A DNA stretch of 64,000 nucleotides from Propionibacteriales bacterium. Its GTDB lineage: Bacteria > Actinomycetota > Actinomycetes > Propionibacteriales > Nocardioidaceae. A program made the position numbers and the translations under genes. Shown here one piece after another: positions 27,445 through 36,098 of the stretch. The notes under the pieces were generated by a model. That model was not told the origin of the DNA. It ran no database searches and saw only the letters and a program-made list of their open reading frames with translations. The stretch is from assembly GCA_026392465.1 (NCBI GenBank), contig JAPLCA010000008.1, positions 124,001-188,000 of the forward strand, written 5' to 3'. Positions within the stretch are counted from its first letter, which is position 1. Every line of letters starts with the position of its first letter.

Positions 27445-28686
27445 ATGACCGCAGCCGACGTGGCGTGGATGCTCGCCGCATTCGCCGTCGTCCTGATCAT
27501 GTTCCCCGGCATCGCGCTGTTCTACGGAGGCATGGTCGGGCCGAGGAACGCCCTGAACATGCTGATGATGTGCATGAGCACGCTTGCCGTCGTGTCCGTC
27601 CTGTACGTGCTCTACGGCCACGGCGTGGTCGTCGGCGACAGCCTCGGCGGCTGGCGCGTGATCGGCGACCCGCTGCAGCACCTGGGCTGGACGGGCATCT
27701 ACGACGATCCCGGCGACGGGTCGATCGTCGACCCCTACTGGTTCTCCTTCTACGTGCTGTTCGCCGCGATCACGGTCGCGATCGTCGCGTCGGCGGCGGT
27801 CGGGCGCATGAAGTTCTCCGCGTGGCTCGTGTTCTCGGGCGTGTGGCTGACGCTCGTGTACCTGCCCCTCGGCCACCAGGTGTTCGCGTTCGACGGCGAG
27901 GACACCAAGGGCGGCTGGCTGCGCAACGTGGTGCAGCTGCACGACTACGCGGGCGGGACGGCCGTGCACATGTCGGCCGGCTTCGGGGCGCTCGCGCTGG
28001 CCCTCGTGCTCGGCAGGCGTCGCACCGTGCAGATGCGTCCGCACAACCTGCCGATCGTCCTCGTCGGCGTCGGGATGCTGTGGATGGGCTGGATCGGCTT
28101 CAACGGCGGCACCGCCGGCGGGGCCAACTTCCTCGCCCAGTTCGCGATCATGTCGACGCTGCTCGCCGGGTGCACCGGCATGATCGGCTTCTGCCTGGTC
28201 GAGCGGCTGCGCGACGGGCACGCCACCACGCTTGGGATGTGCTCGGGCGTGATCGCCGGGCTCGTCGGCATCACCCCGTCGGCGGACGCCGTCGACGCGC
28301 TCGGTGCGCTGTTCGTCGGGTTCGCATCGGGCGCGGTGGTCGCGTGGGCGGTCACCTGGAAGTCGCGGCTCGGGATCGACGAGTCGCTCGACGCCTTCGC
28401 CGTGCACGGGATCGGCGGCATCGTCGGCTCGCTGTGCGTGGTGCTCATCGGCTTCGAGGGCTCGCCGGCCGGCATCCGCGGCGTCCTGCTCGGCGGCAGC
28501 TGGGACATCGTCTGGCGCGAGGTCGTGGGCATCGTGGTGGTGTCGGGCTACGCGTTCGTCGCGACGTACGTCATCGCGCGGGTGCTCGACCGGGTGATGG
28601 GCCTGCGGGCGCCGGAGGAGCACGAGCTCGAGGGCATGGACCTCACGCAGCACGCCGAGTCGGCCTACGACCTCGAGAGGACCTGA
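27445..28686 (+). CDS. amt: Ammonium transporter (Amt family)
   Basis: LFYGGMVGPRNALNMLMMCM, DYAGGTAVHMSAGFGALALALVLG, FAVHGIGGIVGSL. Confidence 0.95.
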   Translation: MTAADVAWMLAAFAVVLIMFPGIALFYGGMVGPRNALNMLMMCMSTLAVVSVLYVLYGHGVVVGDSLGGWRVIGDPLQHLGWTGIYDDPGDGSIVDPYWFSFYVLFAAITVAIVASAAVGRMKFSAWLVFSGVWLTLVYLPLGHQVFAFDGEDTKGGWLRNVVQLHDYAGGTAVHMSAGFGALALALVLGRRRTVQMRPHNLPIVLVGVGMLWMGWIGFNGGTAGGANFLAQFAIMSTLLAGCTGMIGFCLVERLRDGHATTLGMCSGVIAGLVGITPSADAVDALGALFVGFASGAVVAWAVTWKSRLGIDESLDAFAVHGIGGIVGSLCVVLIGFEGSPAGIRGVLLGGSWDIVWREVVGIVVVSGYAFVATYVIARVLDRVMGLRAPEEHELEGMDLTQHAESAYDLERT

Positions 28687-28687
28687 C

Positions 28688-29026
28688 GTGAAGCTCGTGA
28701 CCGCCGTCGTCCAGCCGCACCGGCTCGACGACGTCAAGGAGGCGCTGACCGGTCTCGGCATGGCCGGGCTCACCGTCACGGAGGTGTCGGGCCACGGCGC
28801 GCAGAAGGGGCACGCGGAGGTCTACCGCGGCGCGGAGTACCGCGTGGAGTTCCGGCCGAAGGTGCGCGTCGACGTCGTGGTCTCCGACGCCGACCTGGAG
28901 GCGGTGCTCGACGCGGTGACCGAGGCCGCCCGCACCGGTCGGATCGGCGACGGGAAGATCTGGGCGACGGACCTCGTGGAGGTCGTCCGGGTGCGGACGG
29001 GGGAGCGCGGTGAGTCGGCGGTCTGA
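28688..29026 (+). CDS. glnK: Nitrogen regulatory protein P-II
   Basis: MKLVTAVVQPHRLDDVKEAL, VSGHGAQKGHAEVYRGAEY, GRIGDGKIWATDL. Confidence 0.95.
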   Translation: MKLVTAVVQPHRLDDVKEALTGLGMAGLTVTEVSGHGAQKGHAEVYRGAEYRVEFRPKVRVDVVVSDADLEAVLDAVTEAARTGRIGDGKIWATDLVEVVRVRTGERGESAV

Positions 29027-29134
29027 CCGCCGCCCCGACCGACGGGAGTGAGGAGCGCGGCGTCGCCCGGGGGTCGGCGCCGCGCTCCCCTCGTCGCCCG
29101 CAGCGCCCAGGGTCGGGTACCTTGGGCGTCACCG

Positions 29135-29208
29135 GCCGATGTAGCTCAATGGCAGAGCGCTTGCTTCCCAAGCAAGACACGCGGGTTCGATTCCCGTCAT
29201 CGGCTCCA
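29135..29208 (+). tRNA. tRNA-Gly(CCC), CCA encoded
   Basis: gccgatg acceptor paired with catcggc; anticodon stem cttgc-ttCCCaa-gcaag; TpsiC ttcgatt; terminal cca. Confidence 0.95.
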
Positions 29209-29284
29209 TCGCGCCGAAGGCGCTCTGTCGCCGATGCTCTCATCGAGTCGGGCCCCCTGTGCGGCGTAGGCGTCCAGCGTGGGA

Positions 29285-29301
29285 TCCCGTCATCGGCTCC
29301 A
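29285..29301 (+). repeat. 17-bp duplicate of tRNA-Gly 3' end
   Basis: tcccgtcatcggctcca identical to 29192-29208. Confidence 0.9.
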
Positions 29302-29416
29302 CGTCGCGGCCTGCTTCGACGACGTCATCACCCCCACCCAAGGGGCTCGCCCCAACTCAGCGTTGCGTTGGGGAGTCACCCTTCGGGTGGGGCCCCACCC
29401 CAAGGGCACCTGGGGG

Positions 29417-29770
29417 CTAGGCGGGGGTGGTGGCGCGGAGGAGGTCGGCGACGCGGTCCAGCGCGCCCGGGACGACGGAGTAGAAGGCCCACGTCCCGCG
29501 CTGCTCCCGGGAGAGGAGCCCCGCCTCCACTAGCACCTTGAGGTGGTGCGACACGGTCGCCTGGCTGAGCCCGACCGGGCCGGTGATGTCGCAGACGCAG
29601 GCCTCGCCGCCCTCGTGCGCCGCCACGAGCGACAGCAGCCGCACGCGGCTGGGGTCGGCGAGCGCCTTGAACGTGCGGGACAGCTCGACCGCCTCCTCGC
29701 GCTCGAGCGGCGTCGACGCCAGCGTCCCGCCGCAGGCCGAGGTCGGCGAGGGGAGCGGCGAGGAGGTCAC
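29417..29770 (-). CDS. arsR: ArsR/SmtB-family repressor
   Basis: EACVCDITGPVGLSQATVSHHLKVLVEAGLLSREQRG; divergent from acr3. Confidence 0.9.
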   Translation of the reverse strand: MTSSPLPSPTSACGGTLASTPLEREEAVELSRTFKALADPSRVRLLSLVAAHEGGEACVCDITGPVGLSQATVSHHLKVLVEAGLLSREQRGTWAFYSVVPGALDRVADLLRATTPA

Positions 29771-29806
29771 CCGGCGAGTATGCCCCAGGACCCGCTACGC
29801 TCCCTC

Positions 29807-29824
29807 CATCGACGTCGGTCGATG
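29807..29824. promoter_or_regulatory. Candidate ArsR operator
   Basis: catcgac-gtcg-gtcgatg inverted repeat in the arsR/acr3 divergent promoter. Confidence 0.6.
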
Positions 29825-29845
29825 TACCTTGTCGAAGGAGTGGAC

Positions 29846-30934
29846 GTGCAGCAGGAGCTCGGCACGACGTCGTCCGGCCCGGCACCCGTCGTGGAGCGGC
29901 TCTCGCGGCTCGACCGCCTGCTGCCGGTGTGGATCCTGCTCGCCATGGCGACCGGGCTCGTCCTCGGCCGCACGGTCGACGGGCTCGACGAGGCGCTCGA
30001 GGCGGTGTCCGTGGGCTCGGTCTCGCTGCCGATCGCGGTCGGCCTGCTCGTCATGATGTACCCGGTGCTGGCGAAGGTCCGCTACGACGAGACGTCGCGG
30101 GTCACCGGCGACCGCCGACTCCTCGCAGCCTCGCTCGTCCTGAACTGGGTCGTCGGCCCAGCCCTGATGTTCGCGCTCGCGTGGCTGTTCCTGCCGGACC
30201 TGCCTGAGCTGCGCACCGGGCTCGTCATCGTCGGCCTGGCGCGCTGCATCGCGATGGTGCTGATCTGGAACGACCTCGCCTGCGGCGACCGCGAGGCAGC
30301 CGCCGTGCTCGTCGCCGTCAACTCCGTCTTCCAGGTCGTCGCGTTCGGCGCGCTCGGCTGGTTCTACCTGCAGGCGCTGCCCGCCTGGCTCGGCCTCGAG
30401 ACCACGTCGGCGGAGTTCTCCTTCGCGGCCATCACCCTCAGCGTGGTCGTGTTCCTCGGCGTCCCGCTGCTCGCGGGCTGGGCCACCCGCACGCTCGGCG
30501 AGCGGGCCCGGGGACGCGACTGGTACGAGTCGAGGTTCCTCCCGCGGCTCGGACCGTGGGCGCTCTACGGTCTGCTCTTCACCATCGTCGTGCTGTTCGC
30601 GCTGCAGGGCGACGCCATCGTGAGCCGACCGCTCGACGTCGCGCGGGTCGCGCTGCCCCTGCTCCTCTACTTCGCCGTCACCTTCACGCTCGGGATGCTC
30701 CTCGGACGTGCACTGCGCCTGGGCTACGCGAAGACGGCGACGCTGGCCTTCACCGCCGCCGGCAACAACTTCGAGCTCGCCATCGCCGTGGCCGTCGGCA
30801 CCTTCGGCGTCACGTCCGGTCAGGCGCTCGCGGGCGTCGTCGGCCCGCTCGTCGAGGTCCCCGTGCTGGTGGGCCTCGTCCACGTCGCGCTCTGGGCGCG
30901 CCGCTTCCACCCCCACAAGGAGACCTCGCCATGA
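29846..30934 (+). CDS. acr3: Arsenite efflux permease ACR3
   Basis: LARCIAMVLIWNDLACGDREAAAVLVAVNSVFQV ACR3 motif; gaaggag RBS upstream of GTG 29846. Confidence 0.9.
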   Translation: MQQELGTTSSGPAPVVERLSRLDRLLPVWILLAMATGLVLGRTVDGLDEALEAVSVGSVSLPIAVGLLVMMYPVLAKVRYDETSRVTGDRRLLAASLVLNWVVGPALMFALAWLFLPDLPELRTGLVIVGLARCIAMVLIWNDLACGDREAAAVLVAVNSVFQVVAFGALGWFYLQALPAWLGLETTSAEFSFAAITLSVVVFLGVPLLAGWATRTLGERARGRDWYESRFLPRLGPWALYGLLFTIVVLFALQGDAIVSRPLDVARVALPLLLYFAVTFTLGMLLGRALRLGYAKTATLAFTAAGNNFELAIAVAVGTFGVTSGQALAGVVGPLVEVPVLVGLVHVALWARRFHPHKETSP

Positions 30935-31332
30935 GCCGCGCCCGACCCACCGTCCTGTTCGTCTGCGTCCACAACGCCGGTCGCTCGCAGATGGCCGCCG
31001 GCTTCCTGCGCGAGCTCGGCGGCGACCAGGTGGAGGTCCTGTCGGCCGGCTCCACGCCCGCCGACGAGGTGAACCCCGTGGCCGTAGCGGCCATGGCCGA
31101 GCTCGGCATCGACATCGCCGGCGAGCAGCCGAAGGTCCTCACCGACGACGCCGTCGTCGCGGCCGACGTCGTCGTGACGATGGGATGCGGCGACGAGTGC
31201 CCCTTCTACGTGGGCAAGCGGTACGAGGACTGGGTGCTCGACGACCCCGCGGGGCAGGGCATCGACGCCGTCCGCCCCATCCGCGACGAGGTCCGCAGCC
31301 GGGTCGAGCAGCTCCTCGCCTCGCTGGTCTGA
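30931..31332 (+). CDS. arsC: Arsenate reductase, LMW-phosphatase fold
   Basis: VLFVCVHNAGRSQMAAGF, VVTMGCGDECPFYVGKRYEDWVLDDP. Confidence 0.9.
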   Translation: MSRARPTVLFVCVHNAGRSQMAAGFLRELGGDQVEVLSAGSTPADEVNPVAVAAMAELGIDIAGEQPKVLTDDAVVAADVVVTMGCGDECPFYVGKRYEDWVLDDPAGQGIDAVRPIRDEVRSRVEQLLASLV

Positions 31333-31382
31333 GCGACGGACACAGGGATGCGCCCGACCCCCGCCGCTGCCAGGGTGAGGGG

Positions 31383-32189
31383 ATGAGCACCCCCGACGTC
31401 GCCGTCATCGGCGGATCCGGCTTCTACACGTTCCTAGACGATCCCGAGCAGGTCGACGTGGACACCCCCTACGGACCGCCGTCGGCACCCGTGTCCGTCG
31501 GCCAGGTCGGGGACCGCACGGTCGCGTTCCTGCCGCGGCACGGCGCCGACCACCGCTACCCTGCGCACCGGGTGCCGTACCGCGCGAACCTGTGGGCGCT
31601 GCGCTCGCTCGGCGTCCGCCAGGTGCTCGCGCCGTGCGCCGTCGGCGGGCTGCGGCCCGAGCTGGGGCCCGGCAGCTTCGTCGTGCCCGACCAGCTGGTC
31701 GACCGCACCAGCGGCCGCCTGCAGACCTACTACGACTCCGGCGCGGTGCACGTCTCGTTCGCCGACCCCTACTGCGAGCGCCTGCGCGGCCACCTCCTCG
31801 ACGGCCTGGCCGACCACGCGCCCACCGACGGCGGTGCGATGGTCGTCATCGAGGGTCCGCGCTTCTCCACGCGCGCCGAGTCGCGCTGGTACGCCGACCA
31901 GGGCTGGGCCGTGGTCAACATGACCGGCCACCCGGAGGCGGTCCTGGCCCGCGAGCTGGCGCTCTGCTACGCCACCGTCGCGCTCGTCACCGACCACGAC
32001 GCAGGCGTCGACGACGGTGCTGGTGGTCACGGCGAGTCCGTCAGCATGGAGGCCGTCTTCCAGGTGTTCCGCGAGCACACCGACACGCTCAAGTCGACCC
32101 TCGCGACCGTCGTCGGCAGCCTCGGCGAGCGCGACTGCGCGTGCGGCTCCGCCGTCGACGGCATGACGCTGCCGTTCGAGCTGCCGTGA
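31383..32189 (+). CDS. S-methyl-5'-thioadenosine/purine phosphorylase (MTAP/PNP family)
   Basis: VAVIGGSGFYTFLDD, LPRHGADHRYPAHRVPYRAN, EGPRFSTRAESRWY, VNMTGHPEAVLARE. Confidence 0.85.
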   Translation: MSTPDVAVIGGSGFYTFLDDPEQVDVDTPYGPPSAPVSVGQVGDRTVAFLPRHGADHRYPAHRVPYRANLWALRSLGVRQVLAPCAVGGLRPELGPGSFVVPDQLVDRTSGRLQTYYDSGAVHVSFADPYCERLRGHLLDGLADHAPTDGGAMVVIEGPRFSTRAESRWYADQGWAVVNMTGHPEAVLARELALCYATVALVTDHDAGVDDGAGGHGESVSMEAVFQVFREHTDTLKSTLATVVGSLGERDCACGSAVDGMTLPFELP

Positions 32190-33241
32190 GGGTCCTGCTC
32201 ACCGGCGCCGCCGGGTTCATCGGCTCCCGCATCGACCGGCGGCTCGCCGAGCGTGGGCACGACGTGGTCCGCCTCGACGCCTACCTGCCGATGGCCCACG
32301 GGCCCGGCGCGCGCGACACCGCACCCGACGACGTGCACCTGCTCGACCTGCGCGATGCAGGCGAGGCGGAGCTCGACGCCGTCCTCGACGGGATCGACGT
32401 CGTGTGCCACCAGGCGGCGATGGTCGGCAACGGCGTCGACGCGCAGGACCTGCCCGACTACGCGGCGCACAACGACCTCGGCACCGCCCGGCTCCTCGCG
32501 GCCATGGCGCGCGCCGGGGTCGTCCGTCTGGTGCTCGCGTCGTCGATGGTCGTCTACGGCGACGGCCGCTACGACTGTCCCGAGCACGGCGACGTGCCGC
32601 CCGCGGTACGCCGCGAGGACGACCTGGCGGCCGGTCGCTTCGACCCGCGGTGCCCCGTCTGCGGCGGCGACGTCACGTGGCGCCGGGTCACCGAGGACGC
32701 GCCGATCCGTCCGCGCACGTCCTACGCGGCCTCGAAGATCGCGCAGGAGTACTTCGCCGACGCCTGGTGCACGCTGCAGTCGGGCCGCGCCGTGGCCCTG
32801 CGGTACCACAACGTCTACGGTCCAGGCATGCCCGCGGACACCCCGTACTCGGGCGTGGCGGCGATCTTCCGGTCGGCGCTGGAGCGCGGCGAGGCGCCGC
32901 GCGTGTTCGAGGACGGCCAGCAGGTGCGCGACTTCGTGCACGTCGACGACGTCGCGCTCGCGAACGCGCTCGCCGTCGAGACCGTGGCTGAGCACCCGGT
33001 GGGCGTCACGCCCTACAACGTCGCCTCGGGACGGCCGTTCACCATCGGCGACATGGCCCGCGTGCTCGCCGCGGCGGTCGACGGACCCGAGCCGGTGGTC
33101 ACCGGCGACGCCCGCGTGTTCGACGTCCGGCACGTCCTCGCCTCTCCCGACAAGGCGGCAGAGGGGCTCGGCTTCCGCGCCGAGATCGCGCCCGAGGACG
33201 GCATCGCGCGGCTGGCCACCGACCCGCTCCGACGTCGCTGA
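32186..33241 (+). CDS. NAD-dependent sugar epimerase/dehydratase with internal CPxCGG zinc-ribbon-like insert
   Basis: VLLTGAAGFIGSRI, YAASKIAQE, insert RFDPRCPVCGGDVTWRRV; GTGA overlap with upstream gene. Confidence 0.8.
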   Translation: MRVLLTGAAGFIGSRIDRRLAERGHDVVRLDAYLPMAHGPGARDTAPDDVHLLDLRDAGEAELDAVLDGIDVVCHQAAMVGNGVDAQDLPDYAAHNDLGTARLLAAMARAGVVRLVLASSMVVYGDGRYDCPEHGDVPPAVRREDDLAAGRFDPRCPVCGGDVTWRRVTEDAPIRPRTSYAASKIAQEYFADAWCTLQSGRAVALRYHNVYGPGMPADTPYSGVAAIFRSALERGEAPRVFEDGQQVRDFVHVDDVALANALAVETVAEHPVGVTPYNVASGRPFTIGDMARVLAAAVDGPEPVVTGDARVFDVRHVLASPDKAAEGLGFRAEIAPEDGIARLATDPLRRR

Positions 33242-33296
33242 CCGTGACGTCGTGGCCCAGGATCGGCCGGATCCAGGGCCACAACGTCACGGTCAG
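33238..33296. repeat. Near-perfect inverted repeat, 21-nt arms with one mismatch
   Basis: ctgaccgtgacgtcgtggccc ... gggccacaacgtcacggtcag. Confidence 0.9.
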
Positions 33297-33309
33297 GGGA
33301 GGGTGGGCG

Positions 33310-34653
33310 TCACCAGCGGGTGATGAGCAGGGTCTGGGCGAGGAGCGCGACCACGACCTGCGACGCGAGCAGTGGACGCTGCCAGCGGTCGGGGAGCAGC
33401 GCCGGCACTGCCACCACCCAGATCGTGAACGGCAGCCAGATCCGCTCGACCTCCGCCTTGCTCATGCCCGACAGCGTCGCCAGCGCGATGGTGGTGAGGC
33501 CACCGGTCGCGAGCACCGCGAGGGGCACGCGGCGCCGGACGGCGTCGGCGGTCGCCGGGAACGCGGCCCACACCGCCAGGCCGGCCGTGCACGTCCACGC
33601 GGCGAGGTTCGCCCACACCCAGTAGCCGTAGGAGCGCTCCGACGCGATGCCGTCGTAGTAGCGCTCCCGCAGCACCGGGTACGCCTCCCACCAGTGGAAG
33701 CCGAATGCCGAGAAGACCGCCGTCACCACGAGGGCGCCGCCCAGTGCCCACGGCAGCGCCCACCAGCCGAGCCCCGGCGGCCTCCCGCGCTCGCGTGCAC
33801 CTCCGCGGCTCGAGGCCGCGAGCCAGAGCACCGTCAGGGCGAGGACGCCGAGCAGCACCAGGCCGTACGACAGGTAGACGCACCAGCCGAGCAGCAGCCC
33901 GGCGGCGACGCCCTGCGCCCAGCCGCGCGGTCCGCGCGACGTCGCCGCGCGTGCCAGCAGGTACAGGCCCCAGGCGGCCACGGCGGCGAAGTACCAGTCG
34001 GCGCTGACGCCCGCCCACACCACGAGCGGCGCGAGCGCGAGCCACGGCGCGGCCCGACGCGCCAGGTCGCGGCTGCCGAGCAGGTCGAGCGTCAGCAGCA
34101 CGGCGGCCACGGACGTCGCGCCCACCGTCACCACGACCATCGCGATCCAGAACGGGTCCTGGACGCCGAGCCGGTCGAGCAGCACGAACGAGAGCAGCGC
34201 GCCCGGTGGGTGCCCGGCCACGTGCGTGTGCCAGTTGTCGGGCGCCGACGACGGGATGCGCTCGACGAACTCCCGCAGCATCGCGGGGACGTCGCGCACG
34301 GTCTGCGCGTCGTGCGGGTACTCGCTGGTGCGGCCGTACACGCGCGCGAACCCGTAGCGGCCGTCGCTCAGCCCCAGTGCGCACGTCCAGAGCCATCCCG
34401 CGAAGGTCGTCAGCACCACCACCGCCCGCCAGGGCAGCTCGAGGCACAGCCGCGGCAACGCCGACCACAGCAGCACCCCGGCCGCCACCGCCACGAGCAC
34501 GAGCGGGTCGAAGCGCGGACCCCACCACGCGTGCAGCGGCGGGAAGTGCACGCGCACGTCCTCGTCGAGCAGCAGCGGCACGACCATGGCCGCGACGACG
34601 AGCACGAGTCCGACGAGCGCCGACACGACGGCCGGACGGGGACGGACCTGCAT
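33310..34653 (-). CDS. Polytopic membrane protein, probable glycosyltransferase (GT-C fold)
   Basis: ~10 TM helices, periplasmic-type loop PDNWHTHVAGHPPGALL, in glycosyltransferase context. Confidence 0.6.
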   Translation of the reverse strand: MQVRPRPAVVSALVGLVLVVAAMVVPLLLDEDVRVHFPPLHAWWGPRFDPLVLVAVAAGVLLWSALPRLCLELPWRAVVVLTTFAGWLWTCALGLSDGRYGFARVYGRTSEYPHDAQTVRDVPAMLREFVERIPSSAPDNWHTHVAGHPPGALLSFVLLDRLGVQDPFWIAMVVVTVGATSVAAVLLTLDLLGSRDLARRAAPWLALAPLVVWAGVSADWYFAAVAAWGLYLLARAATSRGPRGWAQGVAAGLLLGWCVYLSYGLVLLGVLALTVLWLAASSRGGARERGRPPGLGWWALPWALGGALVVTAVFSAFGFHWWEAYPVLRERYYDGIASERSYGYWVWANLAAWTCTAGLAVWAAFPATADAVRRRVPLAVLATGGLTTIALATLSGMSKAEVERIWLPFTIWVVAVPALLPDRWQRPLLASQVVVALLAQTLLITRW

Positions 34654-34737
34654 GCCGCCACGCTAGCCCGACCCCGTCCGCCCCGCAGGGCCGCTGGTTG
34701 GCGTGCGGGGTCGCGTCATCGCCCGTAGTTTCGAGGC

Positions 34738-35406
34738 ATGGTCGATGCCGGTGTGACGTGCGACGTGGTGGTGCCGTGTCGCGACGAGGCGGCGGCCCTG
34801 CCCCTCGTCCTCGCCGACGTCCCCGACGGCCTGCGGGTCGTCGTGGTCGACAACGGCTCCACCGACGGCACCGCCGACGTCGCCCGCTCGCTGGGCGCCG
34901 TCGTGGTGCACGAGTCCCGTCCCGGCTACGGCGCCGCCGTGCACGCGGGCGTCGAGGCGGCCGAGGCCGAGTACGTGGCCGTGATCGACGGCGACGACTC
35001 GATGCGGCTCGCCGACCTCCTGCCGATGCTCGACGCCGTGCGCACCGAGGGCGTCACCATGGCCGTGGGTCGACGCCGGCCGGTCGCCCGCGGCGTCTGG
35101 CCCTGGCACGCACGCGCCGGCACGCTCGCGCTCGCCACCTGGATCCGCCGCTCGAGCGGGTTCGGCATCCACGACCTCGCGCCCATGCGGGTCTGCCGCC
35201 GCCAGGACCTGCTCGACCTCGACGTGCGTGACCGCCGCTTCGGGTACCCGCTCGAGCTCATGGTCAAGGCGTCCCGTGCGGGCTGGACGGTCCGCGAGCT
35301 CGACGTCGAGTACCGACCGCGCGCGGCCGGCACGCGCTCGAAGGTGTCGGGGTCGGTCAAGGGCACGGCCCGGGTCGTCCAGGACTTCGCGAAGGTGCTC
35401 CGATGA
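34738..35406 (+). CDS. GT2-family glycosyltransferase
   Basis: VVVPCRDEAAALPLVLADVPDGLRVVVVDNGSTDGT, VIDGDDSM. Confidence 0.85.
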   Translation: MVDAGVTCDVVVPCRDEAAALPLVLADVPDGLRVVVVDNGSTDGTADVARSLGAVVVHESRPGYGAAVHAGVEAAEAEYVAVIDGDDSMRLADLLPMLDAVRTEGVTMAVGRRRPVARGVWPWHARAGTLALATWIRRSSGFGIHDLAPMRVCRRQDLLDLDVRDRRFGYPLELMVKASRAGWTVRELDVEYRPRAAGTRSKVSGSVKGTARVVQDFAKVLR

Positions 35407-36098
35407 CGCCCGCGCCGCTCGAGCCGCCCTCGACGGGTCCCGTGCTCCTCGTGGTCGCCAAGGCGCCCGTGCCCGGGCTCGCCAAGACGCGGCTCGGCCG
35501 CGTGGTCGGGCCCGACGCCGCCGCCGACGTGGCCGCGGCCGCCCTGCTCGACACCCTCGACGCCGTGCAGGCCGCGCGCGCGGTGACGGGCTGGCCCGTC
35601 GTCGTCGCGATGACCGGCGACGTCGACGCCGCCGCCCGCGGCAGCGACGTCCGCGCCGCCCTCGAGCGCACCATCGTCGTACCGCAGCGCGGTGACGACT
35701 TCGGCGAGCGGCTCGCCCACGCCCACGCCGACGCAGGGGTCCACGGTCGCGGCACGGTGCAGATCGGCATGGACACCCCCCAGGTGGCACCCGACGACCT
35801 CCTGGCCGCCGGCGACGCCGTGGCCGAGGGGCGCCAGGTGCTCGGCCCCGCCGACGACGGTGGCTGGTGGCTGCTCGGCCTGCCCGACCCGCACCGCGCC
35901 GACGCCCTGCGCGACGTGCCGATGTCGCGCGACGACACCGGCGAGCTGACCCGTGCCGCCCTCGGCGACGTCGAGCTGCTGCGCGCGCTGTGCGACGTCG
36001 ACGAGTGGCCGGACGCGCAGGCCGTGGCGAGCAGCCTCCCGGGGTCGCGGTTCGCCGCGTCGGTGGACCGGTCCACGACGGCAGGAGCAGAGGCATGA
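35403..36098 (+). CDS. DUF2064 (CofC-like) glycosyl/nucleotidyltransferase family
   Basis: LLVVAKAPVPGLAKTRLGRVVG, QIGMDTPQV, GPADDGGWWLLGL. Confidence 0.8.
   Translation: MTPAPLEPPSTGPVLLVVAKAPVPGLAKTRLGRVVGPDAAADVAAAALLDTLDAVQAARAVTGWPVVVAMTGDVDAAARGSDVRAALERTIVVPQRGDDFGERLAHAHADAGVHGRGTVQIGMDTPQVAPDDLLAAGDAVAEGRQVLGPADDGGWWLLGLPDPHRADALRDVPMSRDDTGELTRAALGDVELLRALCDVDEWPDAQAVASSLPGSRFAASVDRSTTAGAEA

Noticed and set aside
29209-29416. Integrative element adjacent to tRNA-Gly
   Set aside because: No integrase, transposase or cargo ORFs next to the att-like duplication; only a possible scar is supported
35403-36098. Assigning DUF2064 gene as arsenosugar biosynthesis glycosyltransferase
   Set aside because: No arsM or radical-SAM arsS in window; family is common in non-arsenic contexts, so only a hypothesis is reported
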